This document shows positions 30,775 through 43,700 of a stretch of DNA of 64,000 bases, in pieces (position 1 is the stretch's first letter; the number at the start of each line of letters is the position of its first letter). The DNA comes from Moringa oleifera (Eukaryota; Streptophyta; Magnoliopsida; Brassicales; Moringaceae). Under the pieces are notes generated by a model, which saw nothing but the letters and a program-made list of their open reading frames with translations, was not told the origin of the DNA and did not search any database. The position numbers were made by a program, and so were the translations under genes. Where the stretch lies: positions 248,001 to 312,000 of the forward strand of contig JAJFZO010000857.1 in assembly GCA_021397835.1 (NCBI GenBank). The letters are read 5' to 3'.

Positions 30775-33700
30775 GAGGACACGGTGGAAGTCATTGTTAG
30801 GAGGAAACTAAGAGGGTTCTGTCGTTGCTGAAATCGAATGAAAAAGTTAGCAAAGTGAGAGCAGTGCAAGGTGAAGATAATGAGTAAGGAGGAGACTAAG
30901 AGGGTTTTGTCGTTGCTGAAATCGGGGCAACGTCCCATTGGAGAAATCTTTGCCGAATTCAACTCCATATTCCCTGGAAACTGCCATTTCAGCAGTATCT
31001 GCTTCTCTCTCTGCCAAATCTTACAGGCAACTCTGAACTATTTGTTTTCCTTCTTTCTATCTCTAGGTATATGCTGTTATTCGTGTGCCAATAGCTATGC
31101 TATCATGACCTGGTTAGGGTTTTGGGTTTTCGGGGATATTTCTATTTGAGATTTCATAGTCAAAATTACGTTTAGGGTCTTGTTCTTTCTTGGAATCTTT
31201 TTCAGTTATGGTCCTTCAACTTCTTCTTGCTTGACATATTTTCTATAATTTTCCTTATGATCTGCCTTGGTAAGGTTGCAGTGTAAATATTTTCTCTGGA
31301 ATTTAATGCTAACCCGTCGGATGTTGTATATTTGCGGGACAAGAAGGCACTCCATCCTTCTGAAAGGTTGGTTGCATTTACTATTATGGATCAGTGTTAT
31401 TCTTCCCAAAATCCTTCTGCAAATCCACTTACACCTTTTATAGTAAATGTAAGAACTGTATATATCTTCTAATAGTTTTATATCTTGTGAATGAATTGCT
31501 TCTTATAAGCTATTTGAGTATTGCATCCTCAAGTATGTGACATGTCAAATTTTCATTCTCCAACCAGAATAGAGCAAGTACTTTTTTTCTTGAGTGTAAC
31601 AGAAAGAAACTTTCTCTGCTGATAAAACATCGCATTGTTATTCGACATTCAGTCTATACTTTTTCGATTCTTAATTTGATGCTGACATTTGAGTGATAAT
31701 AGCGAGAGACCTGTTAGTATGTTTTTTCTCTTCTTTTTGTTTTCTCAATATTTGCTGTCTATTGTTTCCTCTGCATGTTACAGGCTGCATCTGATGATCT
31801 AGCTCAGAAGTCTGAGAGGGCATTTATTCTCCAGTTATTAGGCTCTACTGTGCCAACACCTGCAAAGAGGTAGCAATCTGTTTTGTGACATGTGACTACC
31901 TCACTGAGCTAATTGTTCACTTCTCAACTTGCTTATGCTATCTAACTTTCTAACCTCACCAGTATAATGGGTTTTACGCAATTTATAGTTTGTTGTGTTC
32001 AATTACCTGGGAACACCTTGAGCCAATTCATGGGCTTGGATTTGCATTCATGTGCCATATATATGTAAATCCCCAAAAGTCATAATGTGCAGCATTGGCT
32101 GAGTTATTGAAGTATAACGTCATCTATACTGGCAGTTGTTGTTGAACAGTGTGTATTCACTCATTGACTCACATTGCACACTTATGGAGGGATAGGATAT
32201 TTATTAGTTTGAGCTTTTCTGGCCAAGGAATGCAACTCTCTTCCTTGGAACTTTGGTTTGGGTTGTGTGTGCAACATTGTATAGCACAACTGCACATTTA
32301 TCTTGGTGTTATTGTTTTTAACATGGCTTGTTGATTTTCAATGTATTTATTTATACAAAAGTCCTACCCTGCAAATCTCATGTAATGCTTTAATGTAGAA
32401 GAGTTATTACCGGTACCTAAGGTAAGATATTCCTTTCTCTTTTTTTCCACCTCTATTCTTTATGGAAACCTTCTATTCGCCAGGAGTTTCTGGTTCCAGC
32501 TTTCTAAACAGTCGGCCTTGGAGTATATCAAAGGTTTTGATATAGCACAACTGCGTATTTATCTTGGTGTTATTGTTTTTAACATGGCTTGTTGATTTTC
32601 AATGTATTTATTTATACAGAAGTCCTATCCTGAAAATCTCATGTAATGCTTTAATGTAGAAGAGTTTTTACCTGTACCTAAGGTAAGATATTCCTTTCTC
32701 TTTTTTTCCACCTCTATTCTTTATGGAAACCTGCTATTCACCAGGAGTTTCTGGTTCCAGCTTTCTAAACAGTCGGCCTTGGAGTATATCAAAGGTTTTG
32801 ACTCTTCATCTCATGTAAGTGACATTTTCATGTAGTCCGCTTGATTATGTTTTAATTTTATAATTGATGAATAAATCCATGAAATATTAATGTACATTTT
32901 TCCTGATGCTGCAATCAGATGTAGCCTGATAAATTCACCGATAGCATTGGCTGAGTAAGAATCCTTTTTTCCTTGTTCCTTTACCTTCCTATTTATTTTC
33001 TTGTCTGGCTGACTAGTATAATTATACTTCCTTGTTCTTAGGCTTTTCCACAGAGAGAACAGTCACAGCAGGGCGCTGTGATAAAGTCAATTTGGAACCA
33101 TGTATTTGCTTATTTGAAGATGCTTCTCTGAAAAATGTGTTGCCGGACCCTGATATGCCCCTTGCTTGTGACTCAAATTCAGCAAAATGAGTTGCTAAAG
33201 AGTGAAGCTATGGCTTGTTGATTTTCAATGTGAGTCAATGACTCTTTATCTGTTTTTGAGGACTATTTCAGTTGAGAATCTATGAATAGTTCTCATGCAT
33301 CTATGTTATATTTTGTGATACATAAATCGTTATGGCTGTGTTTTAGGTTTGATTTGCAACCTAGAGCCAAACCTAAACTTGGATGTGGGGATAGAGATGA
33401 GACTTTAACTCGAATGCTAGGAAATTTGTCAGTGGAGGGATTAGGTCCTCAGTGGATGCAGCCTTTTCCAGCAAGGTACCCTGTACATGATAGCAGGGTA
33501 AGAGATTTTAAGTATTAATGTTTAATTGGACAGTGTAGTTTGTTTGTTGTACTTATTGTTATTCAATCATTTTTCAGCTGGTTTTGCTCAACCCAGATAA
33601 CAACCATGAGCTTGTATGGGACCGTGGCATGTGCTGATACTAGCAGAGGAGCAGCAGTAAGAGACCCGATCGCGAAACCCCACCAGCATTTCCATGCTAT

Positions 33701-33990
33701 TGATATAATCTTGCTCTGCGAAATCAGATACAAGAGTATGCTCTGGTTTTGATTTTAATTAATTAATTATTATTTTTATTTGATGAAAAAATCATTGCAT
33801 GTTTTTTTTTCAAAATATGACCGTTGAACCACTATTTAAATGACAACCTTTCATGCTTTCTGCACTCCTCTTTCTCCTTTGCTTTTTTATCCCTGCAATC
33901 CCCCCCCCCCCCCAACCCAAAAAAACAAACCTCATCTTCCTTGAGAAAGTAAATCGAATGAACAAGAAGAAATAGAGAAACACGAGAAGA
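30775..33990 (+). pseudogene. CNOT11: CNOT11 5'-half fragment, tandem unit 3
   Basis: The last unit, with its ATG at 30880. It has the same lesions as unit 2. A private change sits at about 33208-33240, where a short patch copied from elsewhere in the unit (GGCTTGTTGATTTTCAATG) replaces a few bases of intron 5. The unit's leader tail stops early, near 33985, and contains a C homopolymer of about 14 at 33900-33913. Sequence beyond it is unrelated. Confidence 0.85.
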
Positions 33991-34649
33991 TCTCAATCTG
34001 AACTATGTGAAAATCAGGACATGGTACATAAATGTAATAGAATTTCTGTGGGTTTCTTCTACGAGCATTCTCTCCATGCAAGTGGTTGGGTTATTTCTTA
34101 TAGGATGAGTGAGGAGCGACCTCAGGAAGGACGTGCACAACATGAAAGTGTCTTGTGTTGACAGAGGCTCGATGGGTTTTCTTAGATCTAATTTCTCAGA
34201 GTTGGAGAGTGGAATTATGATGATGTAAGAAAAAGTGACCATTTCATCTTCTTGGGTTTTCTAGGGTTCAATTTCAATCACCATGTCTTTGCACCAAACA
34301 AGCTTTTGCTTCATCTGTAGTCATTTGATCTCCGGGCAAAAGGAGGGAGATGAACTATGAAGAAACTTAGACGCTATGGAGATTCTAAGGAAGATGAGAT
34401 TTCTAAGGGTCCATGGCATGGGAGATGAGAAGTCTCCTCAAACAATTCTCGAGCATGATTAAAGCCATTACTCTCACCTTTTTCCTGTCCATACTTAGCT
34501 AATGAATCAATATCTATAGCTTTCTAGTTTATATAGCTTAAATCCTGTTATATTTCTTCTGGTCTAGTCAAATTATTTGGCTTGAGGACTTGAATTATTA
34601 GATTGCGTTGTTTTATTGCTTTGCAAAGGCTTTTATGGAGATGTTGGGG
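33991..34649. other. Single-copy stretch, no recognised gene
   Basis: A 79-codon minus-strand open frame at 34003-34242 shows no recognisable family and is not called. The stretch separates the CNOT11 array from the transportin array. Confidence 0.4.
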
Positions 34650-34760
34650 GGATTGTTCTCAGTGTGAATGTATAGCCTCACATTTCGGGAAGACTGCTAG
34701 ATATGCTCATGGAATTTAAAGACATTCTGTCTAATTTTTTGATTTAAACTTTTGATGCAG

Positions 34761-37700
34761 GCTTCAAATGGTATATTGAAGGATCTACTTCTGTAGTGAT
34801 GTATTGATGATGCTTCTCATGTCCGACAAAGTGCTCTTGCACTTCTTGGTGACCATATTATTTCTAAGATTTGCTATCCGTGTTCTACTCATTAATTTGT
34901 TCATAACCATCTAATATTTTGGATATTTTACTTGTTGAAAAATTTCTAACCATATGATTGCCAAATAACATGTATTATTTTAACTTTCTACTACTAATAA
35001 CAATGGATGCTTATGTTACAGGTTGATCCAGTGTCTGCAGGAGTACAATTTGAGAAGGAGTTCATCGCATCCTCCTTCGACTTGCTCTTAAAGCTTCAAG
35101 AAGGGCTTGGCAGTGTGATTGAGAGTTTGATATTTACCTTTCTCACATATCTTAAAAATATATTTTCGTATCTATGTGGCTTTTATTTCTTATATTTGAT
35201 GATGTCAAGCTTGAGTATTTCTATTTGTCATTGGAGTTGCATTTTATTTTCGATCCTCTAAAGTAATAAATTTCAAAAAAAATTAATATCTACTTTTTCT
35301 TACATTGATATTATACAAAATAAAATCATGTTGGTAATGCCAATAATAGGTCTTTATATTGTGGTAGCATTAACTGCCAAACATGAAAAAAATTTTGCTC
35401 TATGTCTAATGACAAAGTTTTCTTTGATAAGGTTTTATTTAGGAGTAGTAACTTAGTTAAGCTCTTTCTTTTAAACTTGTTTATGCTACTAGGCTAGAAC
35501 TCTAGTAAACGTGAGACTTATGATTCTACTAGTCGATTTTATGGAGTGTTTTTAGCAAGCTATCAATGTAGAAGTGTTTGACGGTCCAAAAACAATTGGT
35601 TTTTGGTTGATCTAAACGCTATTAATGGGTTTGGTACGTAGGTTGTTTGTTGAATGTGCATTATTGTGCTCGTAGCTCCTTGCTATCTTGGAGGGGTTGC
35701 TCTCACCGTTAATATATGGTCTCACATCTCGGGAAGACCGGTAGATAGGCTCACGAAATTTAAAGATATTTTGTCTAATTTTTTGATTTAAACCTTTGAT
35801 GCAGGCTTCACAGGGCATATTGAGGGATCTACTTCTGCAATGATGTATTGATGATACTTCTAATATTCGACAAAGTGCTCTTGCACTTCTTGGGGACCAC
35901 GTTATTTCTAAGATTTGCTATTCGTGTTTTTCTCACTAATTTGTTCATAACCATCTAATATTTTGGATGTTTTTAGTTGTTGAAAAATTTCTGACTATAT
36001 GATTGCCAAATAGCATGTATTATTTTTAACTTCCTACTACTAACAGTGGATGCTTATGTTACACGTTGATCCCGTGTCTACAAGAGTACAATTTTGGAAG
36101 GAGTTCATCGTATCCTCCTTTGACTTGCTCTTAAAGCTTCTAGAAGGGCTTGGCAGTGTGATTGAGAGTTTGGTATTTACCTTTCACACATATCTTGGAA
36201 ATAAATTTTCATATCTAGTGGCTTTTATTTCTTTTATTTGCTGATGTCTAGCTTAAGTGCTTCTGTGTGTCATTGGGATTGCATTTTATTTTTGGTTTTG
36301 CATAGTAATAAACATCTAGCAAATTAATTTTTATTTCTTTTTACATTAATATTGTACAGAATAAAATCTTGTGGGTAAAACCAACCATAGATCTTTATAT
36401 TGTGGTAGCATTAACTATGAGACATGAAAAAAATTTTACTTAATGTCTAGTGATAATAGTTTTTTTCTATGAGGTTTTATTTGGAGGTAGCAACTCAGTT
36501 AAGCTCTTCCTTTTAAATGTGTTTGTGCTGCTCGGCTATAACTCCATTAAACATGAGACTTACGATTCTACCGGTGGATTTTATGCAATTTTTTTAGCAA
36601 GCCATCAATGCAGAATTGTTTGGCGGTCCAAAAACAATTGTTTTGGTTGATGTGAACGTTGTTAATGGGTTTGGTGCATAGGTTGTTTGCTAAAGGTGCA
36701 TTATTGTGCTTGTAGCTCCATACTATCTTGGGGGAATTGCTCTCACTGTTAACATATTGTCTCACATCTCGAGAAGAATAGTAGATAGGCTCATGAAATT
36801 TAAAGACGTTATGTCTAATTTTTTGATTTAAACTTTGATGCAGGCTTCATAGGGCATATTGAGGGATCTACTTCTGCATTGATGTATTAATCATGCTTCT
36901 CATGTCCGACAAAGTGCTCTTGCACTTCTTGGGGATCATGTTATTTCTAAGATTTGCTATTCGTGTTTTCCTCACTAATTTGTTCATAACCATCTAATAT
37001 TTTGGATGTTTTTACTTGTTAAAAAATTTCTCACCATATGATTGCCAAATAGCATGTATTATTTTTAACTTCTTATTAGTAATGGTGGATGCTTATGTTA
37101 CAGGTTGATTCCGTGTTTGCAAGAGTACAATTTTGGAAGGAGTTCATCGTATCCTCCCTTAACTTGCTCTTAAGGCTTCTAGAAGGTCTTGGCAGTGTGA
37201 TTGAGAGTTTGGTATTTACTTTTCACACATATCTTGGAAATAAATTTTCATATCTATATGGCTTTTATTTCTTGTATTTGTTGATGTCTAGCTTCATTGC
37301 TCCTGTTTAGCTTAAGTGCTTCTGTCTGTCTTTGGGATTGCATTTTATTTTTGGTTTTTCATAGTAATAAATGTCTAGCAAATTAATGTCTACTTCTTTC
37401 TTCGTTAATATTGTACAGAATAAAATCTTATTGGTAAAACCAACCATAAATCTTTATATTGTGGTAGCATTAACTACCAGACATGAAACAAATTTTGCTT
37501 AATGTCTAGTGATATTAGTTTTTTTCGATGTGGTTTTATGTGCAGGTAGTAACTCAGTTAAGCTCTTCCTTTTAAATGTGTTTGTGCAGCTTGGTTAGAA
37601 CTTCATTAAACATGAGACTTACGATTATGTTAGTGGATTAATGCAGTGTTTTTAGCAAGCCATCAATGTAGAATTGTTTGGCGGTCCAAAAACAATTGTT

Positions 37701-39498
37701 TTGGTTGATGTGAACGCTGTTAACAGGTTTGATGGGTAGGCTATTTGCTAAAGGTGCATTATTGTGCTTGTAACTCAGTACTATATTGGGGGATTGCTCT
37801 CATTGTTAACATATGGCCTCACATCTCAGGAAGACTGGTAGATAGGCTCATGGAATTTAAAGATATTCTATCTAATTTTTTGATTTAAACCTTTAATGCA
37901 GGCTTCACAGGGCATATTGACGGATCTACTTTTGCAGTGACGTATTGATCATGCTTTTGATGCTCGACAAAGTGCTCTTGCACTTCTTGGGGACAATGTT
38001 ATTTCTAAGATTTGTTATCCCTGTTTTCCTCACTAATTTGTTCGAATCATCTAATATTTTAGATGTTTTTACTTGTTGAAAAATTTCTGACCATATGATT
38101 GCGAAATGGGATGTATTGTTTTCAACTTCCTATTACTAATAATGGATGCTTATGTTACAGGTTGATCCCGTGTTTGCGAGAGTACACTTTTGAAAGGAGT
38201 TCATCATATCCTCCTTTGACTTGCTCTTAAAGCTTTTAGAAGGGCTTGGTGATGTGATTGAGAGTTTGGTATTTACCTTTCGCACATATCTTAGAAATAA
38301 ATTTTCATATATATGTGGCTTTTATTATTTATGTTTGTTGATGTCTGGCTTCAGTGCTTCTGTCTAGCTTAAGTTCTTTTGTTTGTCGTTGGAGTTGTAT
38401 TTTATTTTTGATTTTCTACAATAATAAACGTCTAGCAAATTAATATCTACGTTTTCTTACATTAATATTGTATAGAATAAAATCTTGTTGGTAAAGCCAA
38501 CCATAGATTTTTATATTGTGGTAGTGTTAACTGCAAGACATGAAAAAAATTTTGCTCAAGGTATAGTGATATTAGTTTTTTTTCATGTTTGTGCGACTAG
38601 GCTAGAACTCCATTGAACATGAGACTTATGATTATGTTAATGGATTTTATGCAGTACTTTTAGCAAGCCATTAATGTAGAATTGTTTGGTGATCCAAAAA
38701 TAATTATTTTGGTTGATGTGAACGCTGTTAAGGGTTTGGTACGTAGGCTATTTACTAAAGGTGCATTATTATGCTCGTACCTCCCTACCATCTTGGGGGC
38801 ATTGCTATCACTGTTAACATGTGGCCTCACGATTAAACATAAGACTTACGATTCTATTAGTAGATTCTATGCAGTATTTTTAGCAAGCCATCATTGTAGA
38901 AGTGTTTAGCAGCCCCAAAACAATTGTTTTGGTTGATGTGAATGCTATTAATGGGTTTGGTACATAGGTTGTTTGCTGAAGATGCATTATTGTGCTCGTA
39001 GCTCTCTGGCATCTTGGAAAGATTGCTCTCAGTGTTAACATATGGCCTCACATCTCGGGAAAACTGGTAGATAGGCTCATGAAATTTAAAGACATTCTAT
39101 CTAATTTTTTGATTTAAACCTTTGATGCAGTCTTCGCAGGGCATATTGAGGGATCTACTTTTATAGTGATGTATTGATCATGCTTTTGATGCCCAACAAA
39201 GTGTTATTGCACTTCTTAAGTACCATGTTATTTATAAGATTTGCTATCCGTGTTTTTCTCACTAAATTGTTCATAACCTTCTAATATTTTGAATATTTTT
39301 TCTTGTTGAAAAATTGCTCACCATATGATTGCCAAATAGCATGTATTATTTTCAAATTCTTACTAATAAGAGTGGATGCTCATGTTACAGGTTGATCTCG
39401 TGTCAGCAAGAGTACAATTTTGGAAGGAGTTCATCGTATCCTCCTTTGACTTGCTCTTAAAGCTTCCGGAAGGGCTTGACAGTGTGATTGAGAGTTTG
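34761..39498 (+). pseudogene. TRN1: Transportin-1-like exons, five broken copies
   Basis: Exon A (108 bp; 35022-35129, 36065-36172, 37104-37211, 38161-38268, 39391-39498) encodes VDPVSAGVQFEKEFIASSFD and then LLLKLQEGLGSVIESL. Exon B (about 130 bp, from 34761, 35805, 36844, 37902 and 39131) encodes ASxGILxDLLL, then CIDDASHVRQSALALLGDH. In plant transportin-1 (importin beta-2, the receptor for PY-NLS cargo) these blocks are adjacent HEAT-repeat segments in the order A then B, which matches A in one unit spliced to B in the next. Every exon B has TGA where a Cys codon is expected, and some have a second stop just before it. Copy 2 of exon A has lost its AG acceptor, copy 1 lacks the GT donor, and copy 4 has an in-frame TGA after VHF. 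None can encode a transportin segment. Confidence 0.75.
38640..39060. repeat. Local ~190-bp duplication inside transportin unit 4-5 intron
   Basis: The block TTTAGCAAGCCAT(C/T)A...ATTTTGGTTGATGTGAA occurs at about 38657 and again at about 38877, with the following GGTGCATTATT/GATGCATTATT sequence also repeated. This explains why the last unit interval is ~170-190 bases longer than the others. Confidence 0.75.
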
Positions 39499-39780
39499 GT
39501 ATTTACCTTTTGCACATATCTTGGAAATATATTTTCGTATCTTTGTGGCTTTTATTTGTTGTATTTGCTGATGTCAAGCTTGAGTAGTTCTGTTCGTCTT
39601 TTTTTTTCGGTCCTCTAAAGTAATAAACGTTTAGAAAATTAATATCTACTTCTTCTTACATTAATATTGTACAGAATAAAATCTTGTTGATAATGCCAAT
39701 AATTGGTCTTTATATTGTGAGGTAGCACCAATTGCCGGACATGAAAAAAAAATTTGCTTAATGTAAAATTGCTTAACTTG

Positions 39781-40620
39781 TAGAGCGGTTGAAATTGTTG
39801 CAGGAGACTAATGGAGAGATTAGTTGTTCGTTGCTTGAGAACAATGACAGGCAGCTCTTTGAAATTCCACTAAACTTTTTTTTTCAATTTACTGAATCAC
39901 ATATTTTGAATTTCATGTTCTTAAACTATTGTCACCTATTTAAATTAACAGTTCTTTGAACCTCTATAAAGCCATATGTAATAATTTTCGTTACTTGTTG
40001 GTTTTCACTTGTTTTGCCTATATGCACTTTGAATTAGTTTTATGAATCTTATATATATGATAGAATAGATTTAGCTCCACATCTAAAAATCTTTTATGTG
40101 TGCCAGTTTTCTCATTTTAAAGTTTTCTCAATTTGCGAGGCACTTATTACTAGTTTGGCATATTAATTTTTTTATGCTATAAAATATTAGCATGTAATAT
40201 TTGTAAAGTGAGTCTTAAATCTCATCACTGTAGAGAGATGCCAAAAATGCTATGTTTCTTCCAAAAATCAATGTTTAAACTCTATTTTTTATAGTTGTCA
40301 CAAATATAAAATTAGTTCTTAGAATTTTATAATTGTAGTAGTTTTATTGCATAGCTGTCTATTGTTTCCTCCTATGACATTTCTTTTGAGCGTATTAAAC
40401 TCTTTATTAGGTCTAGTTGCACCCATCTTATGTCTCCCTATGATGGTTCTTTGGATAGCATCTAGGCACGCTATTGTGAAGGTGCTTAACCACACTACGT
40501 CTGTGAGCAAAACTTATGTAAAAAGAATGGTTGATCAAGAAATAAATTTGGTGCTTTTCGGGATATTAGTGTCTCGCATGAGTGTAGTTTTTGCAAGTTG
40601 GCCTAGTGCACCAATAAGAT
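39781..40620. other. Non-repeat gap between arrays, possible exon scrap
   Basis: At about 39804 a TTGCAG acceptor-like site is followed by an open stretch reading ETNGEISCSLLENNDRQLFE. I do not recognise it, and no donor is clear. A 92-codon frame at 40347-40625 has no family signature. The rest is AT-rich without features. Confidence 0.35.
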
Positions 40621-40719
40621 CTTGAATTCTAGTTCAATTTATTAGTTTTGTTATTGCTCTTACTTCTTTGTTGCTATTGTTTTTCTATATTTGCTTTCTA
40701 TCAATTATTGTGTTTCTTC

Positions 40720-43700
40720 TTCATTTTCTTGTTTTTGTGTACTCTGCTTATCTACTTGTTTTTTAATTTTTTTGCTTATATGGTTATTCTTTGTTGTATT
40801 CTTCTATGCTAATTCACTATTTTGTGCTTTTTTTTTTGTTTTTCGTTATTATGCTTATTCATTATTTCATTTTTTTTGTGCTTATTTTTTTGCTTTTGTT
40901 TCTATTATATGTTCTTTTTTTGGTTCATTCTTTCTTATATTTTTTGTTCATGTTCCTTTTATTCTCAAGATTTTTTGGTTGTCCTTTATTTTTAAATATT
41001 TGTGCTATTCTATCATTGTTGTTGATTTTGTGCTTGTATTTTCATTTATTCTTGTGCTTGGTTTTTACTTTTTTTTGTTTTCATTCTTGTTATTTGTTTT
41101 TGTGTTTATTCTTTATATTTTTTTGTGTATGTGTTTGTCTTTGTTTTCTTCGTTTCATTTTTATATTTCTTCTTGGATTTTTCTGTTTTTTGAGTCTTTT
41201 TTTGTTCTTTTTTTAGTAATTTTTTAACATTTTCTTGTTTATTTCATATTCTCTATTCTATATTTGTTCCTTGACCCCTTTATTTTTTGTGTGGTTATAT
41301 ATGTATTTTGTCTACTTTTTTATGTTTGTTTTGTCCTATATTCTTTATTCTTCTTTTTGTTATTTGTTATTATATTTGATCACTATTCTTTTACTATTCT
41401 ACTTGTTAATATTCTTTTTGTGTTATCTTCTTTTCATTTTTTAGTTTTTTGTTCTTACTTGTTGTGCTTGTTTAATATTTTCTATTTTCGTACTTTTTTT
41501 GGGGTCTTTTTTACTTTATTCTTATGTTTCTTCTTCTTATGTTTGTTTTTTTTTTTTTTTTGATTTTGTATTTTGTTATCTATTTTTATCTTTATTATAA
41601 TTCTTTTTCTTAATTTTTGTTCTTTATTTTGTTTTTGTGACCGTTCTCTCTCTTTTAAGTTTTCTTATTTGTATTTTATTATTTGTCTTTGCACATGTTC
41701 TATATGTTATTTTTTTTTATATTTTATGTTTTATTATTCTTATGTTGTGTTTTCTATTTTTTATGCTTATTCTCTTTTTTTTTGTTTTTGTACTTGTTTC
41801 TTGTTTTTTGGTTATTGGTTTTCTTTGCATTAATTTTTTTCATTTGCACTTTTTTCTATTTTATTTTTTTGATGGTTCTTTGATTGTATTAGTTTAATAT
41901 TCTTTATTTTTTATATTTGTTTATTATTTATTATTTTTTCCTTTTTTATTTCTTTTGTTGCTCGGTCTTCTTCATTCTCTATTCTTGTGCTTTGTTTTTT
42001 ACTTCTTATTCCATGTTTCTTTTTTATTGTTATGTTTGTGCTTGTGTTTTCTATTGTTTAGTTTTATGTTTATTATCCTTATTCTATGTTCTTCTTTTTA
42101 TTGTTATGTTTTGTGCTTGTGTTTTTTATTGTCTATCTTTATGTTTATTATGTGTGCTCATTTTTGTATTTGCTCTTAATTTTTGTTTACATTGTACTTG
42201 CTTATTCATTATGTTTTTATTTTTGTTTATTATTATTTTTTTAAAGTTTTTCTGTTTGCTATTTGTTTTTGTGTTTTTCCTTTATCTATTTGATTGTTTA
42301 TTATGTCATCTTCTTTCTTTCGTTCTTTTTTTTAGTTTTTGTTCTTTGTTGTGTGCATGTTAATATTCTCTATTTTTGTACTTTCTTTCTAGTCTTTTTT
42401 TCTTATACTTCTTATGTTTGTTTCTCTATTTTTTTTTAAATTTTGTTATCTAATTTTGTTTTTATTTTAATTCTTTTTTCCAAGTTGTGTTCTTTATTTT
42501 TTTTTTGGGTTCTCTCTCTCTCTTTAAGTTTCTTGTTTGTACTTTATTATTTGTTATTGGTTTTCATGTTTTATGTTTTTTGTTGTTATGTTTCATTTTT
42601 TTATTTTTTTTATTCTTTGTTTTGCTTATTTTTGTACTTTTCATTGTTTTTTATTTTTGTATTGATTCTTTACTTTTGTACTTATTTTGTTCTTAAGATT
42701 TTCTATTTGTTCTTTGTTTTTTTAATATTTTTTCTATTCTATTATTATTGTTGTTTTTGTGCTTGTATTTTAGTCCGTTCTTGTGCTTGCCTTCTATTTT
42801 TTTGTTTTCATTCTTGTTCTTTGTTTTTGTGTTTGTTCTTTACATTTTTTTATGTATGTTTTTCTGCTTATTTTCTTTATTTTATTTCCATATTTGTTCT
42901 TTGTTCTTGTACTTTTTCATGTTTGTTTTTTGTAACATCCTTTTATTATGCTTATGTTATATCTTTTGTTATATACATTTGTTCTTTGATTTCTATTTTT
43001 GTGATTATGCATGAACTTTCTCTACTTTTATAACTACTCTTTATGTTATTTTATGCTATGTTCTTTATTTTTTTTTTGTTCTTTATTGTTATGTTTGATA
43101 AGTATGTACTTGTTTATGTTCTTTTGGTATTTGTTATTTGTTTTTGTGCTTCTTTTTTATTCGTGTGCTTATTTCTTATGTTATCTTCTTTGCTTTTCTT
43201 AGTTCTTTATCCTTTGTTATGGTGCATGTTTGATATTATCTAGTTTTGTACTTGTTCTTTGCCTTTTTTTTTTTTTCATATTTCTTATCTTTTTTCTATT
43301 ATTTATTTGTGTTTATTTTATGTTTCTTTCCTTCTTGTTTTTGTGTACTCTGCTTATCTGCTTGTTTTTCAATTTTTTGCTTACATGGTTATTCTTTGTT
43401 GCATTCTTCTATGCTAATTCACTATTCTGTGCTTCTTCATTTTTTGTGCTTATTTTTTGCTTTTGTTTCTATTATATATTCTTTTCTAAGTTCATTCTTT
43501 CTTATATTTTTTGTTCATGTTCCTTTTATTCTCAAGATTTTTTGGTTGTTCTTTATTTTTAAATCTTTGTGCTATTCTATCATTGTTGTTCATTTTGTGC
43601 TTGTATTTTCATTTATTCTTGTGCTTGGTTTTTATTTTTTTGTTTTCATTCTCGTTCTTTGTTTTTGTGTTTATTCTTTGTATTTTTTTGTGTATGTGTT

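Larger units (their letters stand above)
24289..33990. repeat. Tandem array of three ~3.24-kb chimeric units
   Basis: Equivalent points fall at 24393/27634/30880 and 27027/30271/33540, giving periods of 3241-3269 bases. Each unit is CNOT11 exons 1 to part of 7, then part of the leader. The array shares the exon-4 duplication with the left inverted arm. Confidence 0.9.
34650..39780. repeat. Tandem array of five ~1.04-1.23-kb units with transportin exons
   Basis: Exon-A starts are at 35022, 36065, 37104, 38161 and 39391, and exon-B starts at 34761, 35805, 36844, 37902 and 39131. Periods are 1043, 1039, 1057 and 1230 bases. The introns repeat as well, for example the CACATCTCGGGAAGAC and TTTTTGATTTAAAC blocks before exon B. 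The order within the array is B-A-B-A..., so the repeat breakpoint lies in the intron before exon B and the array begins mid-gene. Confidence 0.9.

Noticed and set aside
34650..39780. CRISPR-like or small-repeat array
   Set aside because: Units are over 1 kb, contain recognisable exons and introns, and have no short spacer-repeat pattern.
40347..40625. 92-codon plus-strand frame before the T-rich block
   Set aside because: It has no recognisable motif; an overlapping minus-strand frame is also open; chance is likely.
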